From NCBI GenBank assembly GCA_001599975.1, contig BCIO01000001.1:4399631-4463630 (forward strand): a stretch of DNA of 64,000 nt. Direction: 5' to 3'. This DNA is from Cystobasidiopsis lactophilus. Lineage: Eukaryota; Basidiomycota; Agaricostilbomycetes; Agaricostilbales; Chionosphaeraceae. Position numbers and translations under genes: made by a program. Below the pieces are notes generated by a model. That model made no database searches. It saw only the letters and a program-made list of their open reading frames with translations, and was not told the DNA's origin. Positions 24,124 through 34,468 of this stretch are shown piece after piece. Numbering within the stretch: the stretch's first letter is position 1; the number at the start of each line of letters is the position of its first letter.

Positions 24124-25301
24124 TCAAGCCTCTGAGGCGGTTGAGGAATCCGCCAGCAGGGCGAGCGGGTCCGACAGGGCTGTTTGGCTGATGGTGGTTG
24201 TAATTGAGACCGAGACCGGCTTCACCATGTCCACCACGAGCGTCTTGTGCATACACTTGGGGTAAGGGTCGACTCCACGGGGGGATCCAACGTCGCCGAC
24301 CCGTTCATGGGAAGGGTAGCGCGCGTAGGCTGGAGGACTGGGATATGGGCCGAGTCCAGTGATTTCTTGGGACAGCGAGGACGCAGAGCTGGGAAGGGAC
24401 GACTGAGCATCATCACGAGCTTCGTAGGGAACATGGAGGTGAAGGAGAGGGTCGCCTGCTGCCGCCAGATGTCCAAGATTGGCGAGGTCGACATTGAGAT
24501 GCACGACCATGCGAGCTACAGTATTAGGATCAAGCCCAACACAGCCCTCAGCGCCAGGTGTCTCGTGGCCTGAAGGCGGGCCATGCGGCATGTTGTTGCG
24601 CCGACGCTGCTGTATCTCGAAGAGTTTGTGGCAACCCAAAGCGGCGGCGGCTGCACTGCACAGTCAGACACCAGAACAGTGGTGGCAGTGCCAGCTCCGG
24701 TACTCACCTATAGTGGCAAAGCCTTCGAGAACGGTCCAAACCCATCCCATGCCCGTCTTGATCGCTTTCACAGCCTGCTGAACCAGCCCGTGGCTTTTGG
24801 CGACGATGGCATCTAGGCCGCACAGCTTTCAGTTGGCGTGCTGCGTGCGAAAGAGAGCAGAGATTTCTTACCAGCTTCGGCAGACGGGACACGAAACGTT
24901 TTGACCAAGTCGACTTTGACGGGGTGCTCGTACGAGTGGAAACCTCCGGCAAGCTGTAGAGGCCCCAATTTGGTGCAGCTTGCTTCAACGAAAGATATGA
25001 CCTCATGCGAAAAGCCAGTCTTCTTGTCCGCTTTCAGTTTCGCCACCAGCTCACTGCAGAGGGTCGACACAGCCTCGGATGACAACTGGTTGGGCATGAC
25101 TTGCTGGTTTATGTCTTTGTTGACATTCATAGGGGGTTGCAAATGTTCAATAACGTGGCCATCGGGAGGCTGGTGGACCTGGTGGACTCCCTCTGGCAGG
25201 CCACGAGGGGCTTGAGGATGGAGATTGCCAGCAGCACCATGGTGAATGGCCTGCTGCAGCGGGCTCAAAGCAGCATTTGCATATACGAGAGCGTGAGCCA
25301 T
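24124..25301 (-). CDS. E-family protein E1: unknown, single TM, 353 aa
   Basis: Three exons (introns 24871-24813, 24707-24651) give 353 aa. I do not recognise the family. Layout: a Pro/His-rich N-terminus (MAHALVYANAALSPLQQ), a helical domain (SSEAVSTLCSELVAKLK, ISFVEASCTKLGPLQLAGGF, VKVDLVKTFRVPSAEAG), a hydrophobic stretch across the exon 2/3 junction (GMGWVWTVLEGFATIAAAAL) that could span a membrane, then a Pro/Gly/His-rich C-terminal region. E2 (28542-29779) and E3 (30738-31880) share the three-exon layout, the helical core and the position of the hydrophobic stretch. No signal peptide is seen, so the N-terminal domain is probably cytosolic. Confidence 0.65.
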
Positions 25302-25952
25302 TGTGATTCAAGCGGAGTGGCAATGGGTCAAATCGAGCAAGCGGTAAAGACCGGGATGAGAGGAACTGGAGGACCGACTTGGTTGGGGTGCAAGAACCGT
25401 CTTGAAACATTGTCGCAAGCCAGGCGTACCTTGGTCGAGGTCAGGCAAGGTCAGACAGACAAAGGGAAGAGGCAGTCGCTCGCTCCCTCAAAACCCTTGG
25501 GCCAATAGAACAGCTCTCGGCACCTAGCGTTCTCGCCCTGCTGAATCAAAACTCCGATTTCTATAGGATCGAATGGCATCCAGGACCCAGGCGACTGAAG
25601 TCCAGAGCGCTCGTGCAAGGTCTTCGGGGTGCAATAGAGAATGACCACTTCATCTGACGAGAAGGGGCCCGAGAGCAGGATCGCATCAAACAAAGGGGCC
25701 AAGAGAGACAACGGGCAACAGCTGTGGAGGTGCAAGTCGTAAATCGAAGTCGAGCTGGAACCTGGCAAAGTGCCATGAACAGACATGCGATTCTGTGCTC
25801 GCTTGGCTATTCTCGGGACGCACGCTCCCTCGCCCTCCTGTGTTCTGGATCCGAGCAAAGCGACACAAGCAAACGCACGACAGGCAAGAGCAGCTGCGGC
25901 CACCCTCTTCTCTGGCTTCGATTCTCCTTCGAATTGGCCACCTTTCCGTCAT
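25302..25952. other. intergenic region with doubtful ORF
   Basis: About 650 nt. A minus-strand frame at 25451-25903 (150 codons) is open but shows no recognisable domain and a composition unlike nearby genes; I leave it uncalled. A stretch near 25880-25911 repeats one near 28240-28270 with few differences, the latter lying just upstream of the kinase-like gene. Confidence 0.4.
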
Positions 25953-26116
25953 CTCCTTCTCCTTCGCCCGCTTCTTCAGCTCGTTCTTCGACGGCCCCGC
26001 AGCAGCAGCAGGCGCTTCAGCTTCGGACACGATCGTGCGTCTAAGCAATAAGATGCGGTATTGGGGGCGCAAGAAACGTTCATTCAACTCGGCGGCCGTC
26101 TGGCTCCACACAAAAT
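25953..26116 (-). pseudogene. duplicated 5' fragment of the AspRS gene (promoter, 5' leader, first codons)
   Basis: This segment is nearly identical (about six differences and one 10-nt gap by eye) to 23754-23928, the 5' end of the aspartyl-tRNA synthetase gene including about 90 nt upstream of its start. The start codon is changed from ATG to GTG, and after about 20 codons ([20 protein letters not shown]) similarity stops. It lies just past the stop codon of the kinase-like gene, in the same orientation. It cannot encode a functional synthetase but may retain promoter activity. Confidence 0.88.
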
Positions 26117-26125
26117 TCAAGCGTA

Positions 26126-28155
26126 TTACATGGACAAGCCGGCGTCTTCGAGCACCTTTGTCACCTGGGTCATATCACTGCTCTTGAGGCCTTGGAATTG
26201 AAAGCTGCTGATGTTGTCTTCGAGCAAAGTGCTGGCGAAATCAACGAGCACGACATCTGGATCGCCTGGGTCGTTGGCGTTCTCGATGACCTGCCAAGCG
26301 AGTGGTCTTGTCAGTGGACCTTGAACGGGACAACAGCAGGGCGCACCATGAAATTGGTGTCCGTGACTCCCAGTCCTACGACCCCCCGCTCGTGAATTGC
26401 CTGGACCAAGTCTTGCGCCTTTTTCAAGAGCCTTTGGCCCGCAGTACGATCCGGCCATCTGAGAAAGTCTTTGATGGTGCCGTCTTCCATGCGCAGCTGG
26501 AAGACTTCAGTTGAGCTGATAGATTTGTACATCAGCCCAAGCAAGATGTAACAACGATTTGAAATCTGCTTTACCCTCCATCTTCCGCTTTCGCCTGGAT
26601 CCAATCGACCAAGGTTTCACCCACGACATACTCCAGTAACAGAGCCTCGTGTTGGATCGACGTTCCAGCGAGGGTAGTTTGAGGGAGGGCGTAAAAACCG
26701 TAGCATCTCGGGATGCCCGTCCCTTGCAAAGACCTCAGACGACCATACGCTTGTGCCTCTGCTGTGGCTGTTGAGAAGACATCGGCTTGGCCATCGCTAT
26801 CGTCAGACGCGAAGATTTTCAGGAAGGCGATGACTTCTCTGTTGGGGCCGCCGCCAGTAGGAGCGTGAGGGAGATCGGTGTCAACGCTGTAGTCGTGCAC
26901 TCGGATAGAGTAGGACTGGCAGAAGGCAAGGGGATGCGTCTTGATGGGGTTCTTGAACTCAAACTCCAACGTGGGCTGAACGGCTGTGAGCAGCTCGCGG
27001 AACTGCATCGGTCGAGCATCAGGCAGATAGATGGACGGCGAGCTGGTGCGGGAGGGAGGGCCGTCCGACAGCAAAAACTTGCAGTCAATCCGGTGACTAA
27101 GGTGTGCCAGTTGCAGTCCGCGGGTACGGCTATCTGCAAGCATTAGTGCGAGAGAGCGAATCTCCAATTGTCGACGCACGTTGAGAGTCTTTTCTGCACT
27201 GGAAGAGTCGATTTACGCCCATGAGTGAAGCGCTCGACGATGTCGACTCCCGTAGGCAGGGAGGGTTCGAAAGCTGGAAGCTGAAGTTGACCAGGCTGAG
27301 CCATCTGGTCGTATTCTGCCTGCAGATTGGGAAGATGAAGGAGCAGGGCGTCGAACAACCAGGCCGTGATCGTGATGGGAACGGAGTGGTCTGGCGAGGC
27401 GAGGTATAGAGCGATGCGCGAGGTGGGCTGGGCCAAGAATGACAGATCGGTCCCAGGAAGCTCCATGCCAATGAAAGTATCGTAGTCATAAGCTGTAGAG
27501 CGGTAAGCGCAAATTGTATTTCAAGCGAGATAGAAAACTGACCCGCCACATGCTTGATACTCTCGCGGTCCGCGTAGGACAAAGTCTGGGCAAAGACCTT
27601 CTCCTGCTCAGCCGCTTCTGCAGGGAAATGGCCGCCTGCCACCTTGTCTATCCATTCCGCCGGATCCAGCGTGCCCGGCAATTTCAGATCAATGACGGCA
27701 ATTGTGCGGGTAAAGCCAGCCTTGTCGCCATGCACCGAAGAGATGAAAAAGCACAGATCCACTCTCGTTTGCGCAGTACTGGCACCTCGGGTGCTGCTCT
27801 CCGCCTCGACCCAAAGGAAGAAGCGGGTGCCGCCGAGTGAGCGGGAAAGAAAAGCGTTGGCGCTGGCACAGATTGCAGCTAAGGGCCGGAGGTGGATAGC
27901 GGCAGCCAGGGTAGTCTCGTTGGTCAGGACATAAAAGGAAGAAGCGGAAGAGAAGATTGGATTGAGGTGTTGGAAGACGCGGGTGAGCTTTGAGACTTTC
28001 GGAGCAAGGTCCACCTGGTTGAACGCGCCCACGAATTGCTTCTCGTAGCTGAGAGAGGTGACGCTGGACGTGTGATTGGAGGCGACCAACCAGGACAGGC
28101 GAGGCAGCGTTGGCAGCTCTTCTTTGAGGTGCTCGATGAGAGACACTGTAGGCAT
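26126..28155 (-). CDS. kinase-like fold protein with degenerate catalytic motifs, about 598 aa
   Basis: Five exons (introns 27542-27493, 27216-27134, 26574-26516, 26331-26291, the last least certain) give about 598 aa. The N-terminal half (from MPTVSLIEHLKEELP) is unrecognised. The C-terminal part resembles a protein kinase: REVIAFLKIF could supply the VAIK-type Lys, TAEAQAYGRL a helix-C Glu, EALLLEYVVGETL the hinge, then IHERGVVGLGVTDTNFMV where kinases have HxD...N, and VVLVDFAS where they have DFG. The catalytic Asp of HxD is not at its usual place and DFG reads DFA, so activity is doubtful. Related fungal kinase-like genes (for example FunK1-type) are common in basidiomycetes; this assignment is by architecture only. 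An in-frame ATG at 28257 would add 34 residues. Confidence 0.62.
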
Positions 28156-28541
28156 CTTGCGATCCTCACAGCTCTTTAGAAGGCAAGTGCTCGATTTCTT
28201 CTTCTCCTTGTCCTTGGTGTCCGATTTAGACCAACGCACACAACGCACGACAGGCAAAAGCAGCTGCGACCAGGCTGAGGTTTCTGCTCCGAGCTCGGAG
28301 TCCGCCGTCGATCCTCGGCACCACTTCGTCGCTGAGCGGTAGCAAGCACAAATGCTTCAAGATAAGGCTCCGCTTAGCTGCAGCAGCGCACCACAGCAGT
28401 CGCCAGTCCAAAGCTCAAAGCGTAGGCGGCGGATCTCAGGCGGTCGCGGTCGTCTTGGGCTGAGAGAGCTGGGCTTCCTTGGTTGATTGCTCTCTTTTAA
28501 GCCTCATCGTCGACTTGGGGTTCGAGATTTGCTACACAAGT
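28156..28541. other. intergenic, part of a duplicated 3' flank
   Basis: About 385 nt between the kinase-like gene and E2. Its left part (as transcribed, the 3' flank of E2) is repeated downstream of E3. Confidence 0.5.
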
Positions 28542-28632
28542 CTAGAAGAAATGAAATTGGCTGCAAGCGAGAGAAAGAGCTAGACAAGAGAGGAAAAACA
28601 GGCAAGGCGATGGGTGGCGTGGTGGCGGCAAA
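28455..28632. repeat. segmental repeat, copy A (3' end and flank of E2)
   Basis: About 178 nt closely matching 30539-30721 (most positions identical by eye). It covers the 3' flank and the last codons of E2; in E3 the matching bases lie entirely beyond the stop codon. It supports tandem duplication of the whole E unit. Confidence 0.88.
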
Positions 28633-29779
28633 GCACACCCGAAAAATCCCAATGCCTGCGCTACATGGAGGGCGCCATCACCGTGCCCTTGAGGCCCGCC
28701 GGTGTTCTGATGACCAGCTCCGTTGGGCGACATAGGAGCAGCTTGACCGGGGACGTTTTCTTCGCGTCGACGAAGCGCGTTGGAAGCATTCGCAAGTTCC
28801 TGAAGTTGCGCATGTATTCCCTGCAGCTGCGCTTCCACTTGCAAGCTGGCCTCGAGCTGACGAACCGATAATTTGAGCAGCTCCAGCTCTGAATGTACGG
28901 TAGGTTGCCGTTCTTCGGTGCCAATGCCGATGCCCGTTGCTCGGCTAAAAGCTTTTTTGGCAAGCCAAACGATGAGCACTGCATGAAATATCGAGCGACC
29001 CAAAGTCAGTCTCAAAACAGCACCACGTAAATATGGGCCTTGCCTGTCACGTAGTAGCCACGCAGGATTTCCCAGGCGAAGCCAGTCACCGTCTTCCCCA
29101 CTTGTTTTGGAATGATATGCTCTTCCTTCATTATGAACGCTGGGAGGTCGTGAGTTCCGCGGCGTCATGAGAAAGAGGAAAGCGATTACATACCAAGACG
29201 AGCATCATCGGGCGCGATGCCAAACTCCTTGGCCACTTCGGCCTCGACCAAAGTTTTGTACACGTCGAAAGCTTCGCCGGGCTTGATAGGGCCAACTTTG
29301 CTGCAGACGGCTTTGACATGAGAGGCGACTCCTTCGCCGAGGTCACGGTGCTCGCGCAGGAGAGCAGCGTCCAATTTTTCGACCAGACCATTGTAGAGCG
29401 TACAGATCTCGACGGAACGAGTTTGAAAGAGAAGAAGGTCGACCTTCTTTCGGCCGCCGCCAGTAAGATGGTTGGCATAAGGCCCGGTCCCACCAGAGGC
29501 ATGGAGTGGAGCAACCCTGTCTCCAGGAAGTGGAGGGCGCGTTTCATGGTTGATGACAACATACGGAAGAACATGCGCTGCGGGCATCAAGAAATGAAGA
29601 TACTCCGCGGTATACTCCGGGAAGTGCTGATGTCCTCTTCTGAGAGGGTCGGCTGGGGTGGTGGCGATAGGCACATTCGAGTCAGCGATAGGAAATGGAT
29701 GCAGATTGGCAACTCCGCCGGTACCAGGAGTCTGGGCTTGCGTGACCAGAGCGTTCGGGATGCCAGTAGGAGTCATCAT
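28542..29779 (-). CDS. E-family protein E2: unknown, single TM, 372 aa
   Basis: Three exons (introns 29193-29140 and 29043-28979) give 372 aa. Layout as in E1 and E3: Pro-rich N-terminus (MMTPTGIPNALVTQ), helical core (LYNGLVEKLDAALLREHR, VASHVKAVCSKVGPIKPGEA, VEAEVAKEFGIAPDDARL), hydrophobic stretch at the exon 2/3 junction (LRGYYVTVLIVWLAKKAF), then a probable coiled coil (LELLKLSVRQLEASLQVEA) and a Gly/Asn-rich segment (APMSPNGAGHQN). The second intron needs a GC donor (GCAAGG); E1 and E3 have GT donors at the same position and phase. Compared with E3 the protein runs about 35 residues longer into what is non-coding in E3, gaining a hydrophobic Cys-rich end. Confidence 0.65.
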
Positions 29780-30737
29780 GATAAGACGCGGACGAAAACA
29801 ACAAGGATACTGGCCAATCCGAAGACAACAAGGCTACTGGCCAATCGAGTCAAGACGGTTGTCTGGAAGAGACCGAAACATGGAGAATACAGGTTGGACA
29901 TCCAAGACTCAAGCCTGTCTGGTTGGGGGCAACAAAGGGATTATTGGCGCGTCTTCCGGTACATCTCAATGTCAATGGGAAGAGCTCTTTGCCCGAGCAG
30001 CATACGTTGGGATCATACCAGATGGCCACAAGGCATAGTAGAAAGCGAAGAGGCCTTCAGCTTAAGAAAAGAAAGAGTCCGTTCGACCTCTCCAGTCGTC
30101 ATGCCAGCGGGAGAGCCGGGACGCGAGCGGTGGCAGACGGAAGAGCATCTTTGGGTAGATACGATCTAGATAAGCTGCATGACGATACGAAACGACTGTT
30201 GACGGCGCCGTGATTCGAGTTGACCGAGTCGCTGGCAGAAATGTAAGGACGGCCGGCTCTGGCACGCGGCAAGATCAAAGCGACAGCTCTCTCCTATCGT
30301 TGTCTTTCTGATCAAGTCACATAAGCAAGCGCAGGCCACGAAAAGCAGGTCCAGCGACTTTCTTCAAGCTCCGGCTTCGATCCTTCTTTGGATCATCATT
30401 GGCACCTTCAGGACGCTCGCCACTCTTCTTTCTTCGGCTGAGCGGTGGCAAGCACGCACTCGTCAAGAGTAGGCTCTGCAGCAGCCGTAGCCAACCAGAG
30501 CAGTCGCCAATCGAACTACACGCAGTGGATCTCACGGTCGTCTAGGGCTGAGAGAGAGGCTGGGCTTCCGTGATTGATTGCTCTCTTTCAAGCCTCATCG
30601 TCGACTTAGGGTTCGAGATTTGCTATACAAGTCTAGAAGAAATGAAATTGGCTGCAAGCGAGAGAAAGAGCTAGGCAAGAGAGGCAAAACAGGCAAAGCG
30701 ATGGGTGGCGTGGTGGCACAAAATCCCAATGTACGCG
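29780..30737. other. intergenic between E2 and E3
   Basis: About 960 nt holding the E2 promoter and the E3 3' flank. The E3-proximal part is a repeat copy (30539-30721). No gene is recognised. Confidence 0.45.
30539..30721. repeat. segmental repeat, copy B (3' flank of E3)
   Basis: Matches 28455-28632. Similarity continues more weakly to the left, to about 30400 versus 28300. Confidence 0.88.
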
Positions 30738-31880
30738 CTAGCGCGGACGATGGGCATCATCACCATTCTCTTGAGGGCCATCGGCGTTCTGATGACCAGC
30801 TCCATTAGGCGACATGGGAGCAGTTTGCTGTTGACGGAGTTCTTGCATGCGTTGGGAGGCCGTGTCGATGGACCCGAGAAGACTCTGAATCCGATCGTCA
30901 AGAAGCGCGAGTTGTAGTTGAAGGAGTGTAAGTCGAAGCTCGTTGTTGGCAGTCAGAAGTTCTCTTTTGGCTGAAGCCAACTCCCGCCCAAGATTTGGCC
31001 GCTCTTTGTGGTCACGGACGCCACTCTTGAATCCGAATTTCTCGACGAGCCAAATGGCCCCCACTTGCGAGTCAGATTTCGAGAATCAGATTACAAAGTC
31101 CGATTGTGCAGACATGAACACCGCCTACCTATCAAAAAATAGCCATTCAAAACGATGAAAGCATACTCGCTGACAGTCTTCATCTCTTTCAAGACACTTT
31201 GCGTTACAGTGGTGGAAGTCTCCAAAACGGGCTCTACGAGTCCAATGGCTTTAAATCCTGAAGTAGAAAAGAGTAAAACGATTGTTTGTCCTACCAAGGC
31301 GAGGATCATCAGGCGAGATGCCAAACTCCTTGGCTACTTCTGCCTTGACTAGGCTCTTGTATATGTCTAGAGCTTCTTTAGGCTTTATAGGGCCAACTTT
31401 GTTGCAGACGCTTTTGACGCGAGAGGCAAATTCTCCGCCAAAGCCACGATGCTCGCGCAAAAGAACAGTGTTCAATTCTTTGACCAAATCATCGCAGAGG
31501 TTGCACATCTCGATAAGACACTCTTTCAAGAGAAGAAGGTCGGCCTTCTTTGGGCCACCGCCAGCAAGGTAGTTGGCATGAGGCCCCTTCGCATTGGCAA
31601 GAATGAATGGGGCGGCGGGGAGGAATGGGGCAACCCTGTCTTCAGGAAGTGCAGGGTGCGGTCCCTGGTTGATCACAATGTAGTGACCATGATGAGGTAT
31701 TTCGTGTGGTAATAAGGGACCATGGTAATCAGGGCCGCCTGGGAGGTTATGGCCATGGTGCACTTCGGCGACAGGAATAAGATCAGTGGCGACGGGCATC
31801 CTCGCAACAGCGCCAGGCGGCGGTTGTGAGCATTGTCCTCTCGTAGCATGAGTCGGGGCGTAGGCCGGAGCGCTCGTCAT
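30738..31880 (-). CDS. E-family protein E3: unknown, single TM, 346 aa
   Basis: Three exons (introns 31294-31258, only 37 nt, and 31128-31064) give 346 aa. Exon 1 has exactly the length of E2 exon 1 (586 nt). Core segments align with E2: GPHANYLAGGGPKKADLLL, VKELNTVLLREHRGFG, VKSVCNKVGPIKPKEALDI, VEAEVAKEFG reading here as VKAEVAKEFGISPDDPRLG. The hydrophobic stretch (EYAFIVLNGYFLIVGAIWL) is the clearest TM candidate of the three. A long coiled-coil region follows (ELRLTLLQLQLALLDDRI), then APMSPNGAGHQN and a short basic end. The start was set at ATG 31880 because it gives a length and N-terminal composition like E2; an ATG at 31925 is also in frame. Confidence 0.66.
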
Positions 31881-32587
31881 GCGAGTAAAAGGGGTCCACA
31901 TATTCAGGCGCCAGTCACGGAGCAAGACAAGGAAGTCAGACTGGTCAAGTCAGGGCGAGCATCGGAGGAAGAAAGTATCATCGAGGATACTGGCACGACG
32001 TGGGTGCCCGGGCCAGGTCGTGGCTCCGTTGCCGACAAAGGGAGCTGCCGCAAACCTACCCCGCAGCTCTCGTTCCGTGTCCTGGAGTCACAAAATCAAT
32101 GGCCTCCATCTCTCTTGTACCAAGATGAGAGCAGAATGCAGGCAGGCAGATGCAGGATAATAGGCGTTGAGCAGGGCCCTGTTGCATTTTCTTCCGATTT
32201 GGAGCGGGAGCGAGTCGTGCCAGCATTCTCCTCTGCTCCTCAGCCTCATGCTTTGCGGCTCGTGATGTGAGCTGTTAGGCTCAAACGAGAAGCTCAGGCG
32301 GGCAATGGCAGGCCCCAGGCTGAAAAATGCGTTAAGACTAAAGCGGTCGCTCCGGATTGAGAGTTGAGCTCCCAGGAACTTCTCGCTTCCCAGCCTTAGG
32401 TGTTTATGGTATCAACAGCTGCAAGGGTATGGAACATGCAGTAGTACATCGAAGAAGGGGCAAGAAGGCAAGAATTGCAGAACAAGGGGGCGAAGGCCGC
32501 GGGGAGAATGCCGCCCTCCTCCTCGCGAAAAGTGGGCGTCAGAGAAAAGAGTCGAGGTTCTCAATGAGATGGGTGAGAGCTAGATGC
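31881..32587. other. intergenic, no gene seen
   Basis: About 700 nt upstream of E3. Short + strand frames are present but lack any conserved feature. Confidence 0.4.
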
Positions 32588-32911
32588 CTACTTGCCAGCG
32601 GGCGAGCCAAAAGGACTGCCTAGCCATCCTTTCTTTGGTGGCGACCCAACCGGAGTTTCTCCATGCGCTCCGCCACCTTGATGGCTAGCTTGGCCCTGTG
32701 TCGGTGATTCGGTGGTGTATACGGAACCCCTCCTTTGCATTTCGAGCGCCCGAGCGTAGACGAAGGGATCTTGGTTGCCCATGGCCGCCCCTGTGCTGCT
32801 CTCAGCTACAATGAACTGACAAGCGAGAGAAGCGACGCCCACGAAGAGGGTAGTCATTTTTCTGGCATTCCTGCCGGAATAGACGCAGTTGGTCAGCGTA
32901 CTGGGCCGCAC
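32588..32911 (-). CDS. possible exon: hydrophobic helix plus Gly/Pro-rich tail (gene model unresolved)
   Basis: An open frame encodes a hydrophobic helix (MTTLFVGVASLACQFIVAE) followed by a Gly/Pro/Ser-rich tail ending FGSPAGK. Its layout (TM then low-complexity tail) resembles the last exon of the E genes. It may be the 3' exon of the gene whose 5' part lies at 33201-33664, or belong to a short gene starting near 32972. I could not find splice junctions that keep frame, so the model is open. No known domain. Confidence 0.35.
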   Translation of the reverse strand: MRPSTLTNCVYSGRNARKMTTLFVGVASLACQFIVAESSTGAAMGNQDPFVYARALEMQRRGSVYTTESPTQGQASHQGGGAHGETPVGSPPKKGWLGSPFGSPAGK

Positions 32912-33200
32912 TTATGCGCCGACGGCCAGGCGTTGGCTCGGGTTGCTGCTGGGAAGACTGAGCTGGAGCCATGTGCACCCCGTTCGCGGAAGAAGAGCAC
33001 GACGAAGTAGCAGTCGTGGAGCAAGGAGGATTGGAGGGGCCAGTCCGGGCAAAACTGTGGTTGCGGAAGGATATCGACAAAGGGACGCGAAAGGAAGTTG
33101 ATAAAGAGACGGCACGGTATCCAGGCACCCAGAACCCCGGAAGAGAAACAAGAGGGGAAGAAAGCCAGTCAACGACGCAAGACACCAACGAGGCGTCGCC

Positions 33201-33664
33201 TCAAGCTGGTCGTCCAGTCCTGCGAGCCATAACAATCGCCCTCGAGGCGTAGCAGAGGACCTGGCTGGCTTCCTCAAATGTGAGCCTGGCTTCACTTTCG
33301 ACCAGCATTCGGTGGATGATGGCGTCCGAGACTCGTTTCTCAATGTCCTTCCCGCTTGCCATGTTCAGCGCGCTCTGAACGATCTCATTGGCCAGCTGCT
33401 CCAGTTCCTGCTGCCTGGTTGGATTCGATAAGATGTGATTTGAGGGTGACTTGGCTGTGCGATGCTCCAAGACTCCGTCAACTGAAGGTCGGTGGCAACA
33501 GGTCCAGGCTTACTTCGTGTTTCCCGCGCCAACAGCAGCTGGCTTTGGGTGGCAGCTTCGGAGGTATGGGCATGAGTGACATGAGAATTGAGAACATGCT
33601 CTTCCTGTAGAATCTGCTGCTCGATGGCCGGCGTCCCTACTGCCGTCGGAGGCGAATTCTTCAT
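33201..33664 (-). CDS. hypothetical helical protein, 134 aa as modelled, possible divergent E relative
   Basis: Two exons (intron 33513-33455, 59 nt) give 134 aa if the frame ends at 33201. The sequence is helical: TPAIEQQILQEEHVL, ELEQLANEIVQSALNM, KDIEKRVSDAIIHRML, ARLTFEEASQVLCYAS. The spacing of helices loosely resembles the conserved core of E1-E3, which would make it a fourth, older member with its TM exon at 32588-32911. This link is inference. No known family is recognised. Confidence 0.45.
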
Positions 33665-34468
33665 TGGCCACGGTAGCCTTTCGCTCGCTGCCTGGACGGG
33701 GAAACGAGGACGAGCGGGAGGAAGATATGGCGAACCAAATGATACAGTCAGGGTGTCTTGATCCTGTCCAAGTAGGAGAGGCACGGAAGACACGGAAGAC
33801 ACTGGCCGAGATGAACAAAGGGGGCCTCGGAATTCCATCGACCTCATCTTTGGGTGAATAGGAACAGTGTTTGTGACTTTCGCTTGTCCGCATGAGTCAA
33901 AACCACGCGCAAGGCAGCACCAACACGTCAGGATTCGTGGCCAATTCGACTTTTCGCCGCCGGGACTCCTGTCGGCTCGCTCTTGCGCAGGCAAGCGGCA
34001 CCTGAACCGGCCTCGAAAGCTGCACTCGAGCTCAAAGGCACGTAAAACAGATCATCCGAGGGTGTGCCACATGCATGATGCCCGTCCGGGAGCAACTTCG
34101 CGGGCAGCAATTGTGGCGCGCGACGGCCGAGTCCGAATATCTTGTGGTTGCTTCTGCCTCTCACTTTCAGCCGGATGTACTCTTAAACTCATAGCGCGAA
34201 AGCTGTTCCGTCGGTCCGACGCCCCCTGGCCTCTTAGCTCTCAAGCAACGAAAGCTTGCCACTGGGGTCTCATGCTCGCGGCTGCCTCGAATTCCGACTG
34301 GTCCTGCTCTCGTTACCGTCTGAGACTCAAACAGACAAGTCTTGCTCTTCTCAGCGCTTCCCGAGCTTCGACTGCCCCATCTTGACGCCTTGCCGTCCTC
34401 CTCCGGACATAAGGATTCGGGAGTCGGACTTGCTCTTCTCCCTTCCTATCGGTCTCTGAAGCCTCCAA
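33665..34468. other. divergent intergenic region
   Basis: About 800 nt between the hypothetical minus-strand gene and the first LPMO. No gene is recognised. Confidence 0.4.

Noticed and set aside
25451-25903. 150-codon minus-strand frame
   Set aside because: No domain, no splice partners and no homolog in the window; it overlaps a region shaped by duplication.
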